Source: Sphingobacteriales bacterium UTBCD1 (GTDB lineage: Bacteria > Bacteroidota > Bacteroidia > Chitinophagales > Chitinophagaceae). Taken from it: a stretch of 64,000 nucleotides of DNA. The notes below the pieces were generated by a model, which worked only from the letters and a program-made list of their open reading frames with translations, did not search any database and was not told the DNA's origin. The translations under genes were made by a program, and so were the position numbers. Shown piece by piece: positions 62,962-64,000 of the stretch. The number at the start of each line of letters is the position of its first letter. Positions within the stretch are counted from its first letter, which is position 1. Location: the NCBI GenBank assembly GCA_002066995.1, contig MWTC01000013.1, positions 62,001 through 126,000 of the forward strand. The letters run 5' to 3'.

Positions 62962-64000
62962 ATGCCAAAGCTGAGTTTAAAAAATATTTTTGATAACAGA
63001 ACTGGATCCGCCGCCACAATCCTTTCTTTAATTGAACAATTACAGGCACCGGTAAGAATTGAAGACGAGTCGGGAAAAGTGTTACTTTCTTTTGGCTCTG
63101 TCACTGAAAAATACCGGCATCCTCTTCACCTGGGCGGGGAAATAATAGGCTGGGTAACCGGTGATGAAAAAAGTTCTTTTATTTCAGAATTACTTCATTT
63201 ATTACTTCAAAAAGAGTCTGAACGGAAAAAATTAGGCAGCGAAGTGCTGAATCTTTACCGGGAAGTAAACATGATCTTTGATTTTTCAGAGAAACTTGCT
63301 CAAACTATTGATGCTAATTCTATCTCCCAGGTTACGCTGGATGAGGCCAGCCGGGTGATCCGCTCCAACAACGGCGTCATTATATTGTGGAACGAAAAAA
63401 CAGGCAGATTACAGGTAGTTGCTTCTATTGGTGAACTGTTTTTTGACGAGGAGATGATCAACAGTAATCTAAACCTTTTGCAAAGCATCATATTCAGCGG
63501 CCACTCGGAGATTATCAGCGATGCTTCAGACTTAAAAAAGGCCGGGGTTGTTGTACCCCAGGTACAATCGGTGATCTACTCTGCACTCAAAGTGAAACAC
63601 CGGATCATGGGTGCCATTATTCTGGCAAGTAATGAACCGGAACAATACAAGGCAGCAGATCTGAAATTACTCACTACCCTTGCTTTACAATCTTCTGCAG
63701 CCATTGAAAGTGCCTTTCTTTATGAAAAAAATATAAGGGAAGAAAAGGAAAAGCAGGAAGCTCTGCGGCAGATCTATGAAGCCACAAATAAGTTTGTACC
63801 CCATGAATTCATTAAGTCACTGGGCCATGATGTGATCACTGATGTGAAACTGGGCGACCAGGTAGAAAAAATTGTTACGGTTTTATTTTCTGATATCCGG
63901 GAATATACCACCCTATCCGAAAAAATGACACCGGAAGAGAATTTCAGTTTTGTCTGCTCCTTCAATGAACAGATCGGCCCTGTTATCCGGAAACATAACG
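62962..64000 (+). CDS. GAF-domain adenylate/guanylate cyclase, N-terminal part (partial)
   Basis: From the ATG at 62962 an open frame runs off the window (346 codons shown). A short N-terminal region precedes a GAF domain (about 100-260; YREVNMIFDFSEKLAQTID, VASIGELFFDEE, SALKVKHRIMGAIIL). A linker (REEKEKQEALRQIYEATNKF) leads to a class III cyclase domain beginning VTVLFSDIREYTTLSEKM, whose aspartate is the first metal ligand. The second metal-site and base-recognition residues lie outside the window, so ATP versus GTP use cannot be judged. Confidence 0.85.
   Translation, partial: MPKLSLKNIFDNRTGSAATILSLIEQLQAPVRIEDESGKVLLSFGSVTEKYRHPLHLGGEIIGWVTGDEKSSFISELLHLLLQKESERKKLGSEVLNLYREVNMIFDFSEKLAQTIDANSISQVTLDEASRVIRSNNGVIILWNEKTGRLQVVASIGELFFDEEMINSNLNLLQSIIFSGHSEIISDASDLKKAGVVVPQVQSVIYSALKVKHRIMGAIILASNEPEQYKAADLKLLTTLALQSSAAIESAFLYEKNIREEKEKQEALRQIYEATNKFVPHEFIKSLGHDVITDVKLGDQVEKIVTVLFSDIREYTTLSEKMTPEENFSFVCSFNEQIGPVIRKHN

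Overview
The window looks like a chromosomal segment of a Bacteroidota bacterium, most likely a Chitinophagia/Chitinophagaceae-type organism (GC about 40% by eye). The evidence is type IX secretion sorting domains (a Por-type tail and a gliding-motility CHU_C-type C-terminus), a short primary sigma factor without region 1.1, promoters of the Bacteroidota form TTTG-N19/20-TAnnTTTG, a two-component propeller/Y_Y_Y hybrid kinase, and paired DUF1800/DUF1501 genes. I recognise no rRNA, tRNA, insertion sequence, prophage or CRISPR array.

Layout. 1-3928 (minus): start of the complex I operon nuoABCDEF, with nuoF cut by the window edge. 4078-7024 (minus): small membrane protein, PstS-like lipoprotein and periplasmic TPR protein, ending in a clear terminator. 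7266-13238: LMW phosphatase, hisS, a thiolase on the opposite strand, rlmN and two pseudouridine synthases. 13260-19352 (minus): assimilatory sulfate reduction (cysH-cysD-cysN, a TauE-type permease), preceded by a CDF transporter, an OsmC protein and an Rrf2 regulator. 19399-22006 (minus): LptF/G permease, a membrane protein and a START-like protein. 22318-28473 (plus): rpoD, ffh, rpsP, rimM, dinB and an M20 peptidase. 28528-33740 (minus): a secreted CHU_C / DUF1800 / DUF1501 operon.

34243-40555 is a probable nitric oxide response island: a PAS sensor kinase and a receiver-CRP response regulator, Ric (Fe-S repair), an NsrR-like Rrf2 protein and, divergently, norC-norB. The NorB-like subunit lacks one expected FeB histidine and one expected low-spin haem histidine, and two TGATA-N2-TATCA palindromes lie in the divergent promoter. 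40644-43790: a DUF885 protein, a 663-base gap with a candidate small RNA, and trmD. 43879-52447: a GH18-deacetylase-glycosyltransferase fusion, a GH109-like oxidoreductase, and a VPS10/BNR protein. 52535-54256: adenine deaminase interrupted in frame by two families of short repeats. 54345-64000: a 2718-residue hybrid kinase with eight tandem GAF domains, a CheY-like regulator and the start of a GAF-adenylate cyclase.

A thread through the window is a set of seven-base-period repeats. They lie between nuo genes, in the VPS10/ade promoter region and inside ade; a related 21-base palindromic element sits twice in ade and once in dinB, always in frame.
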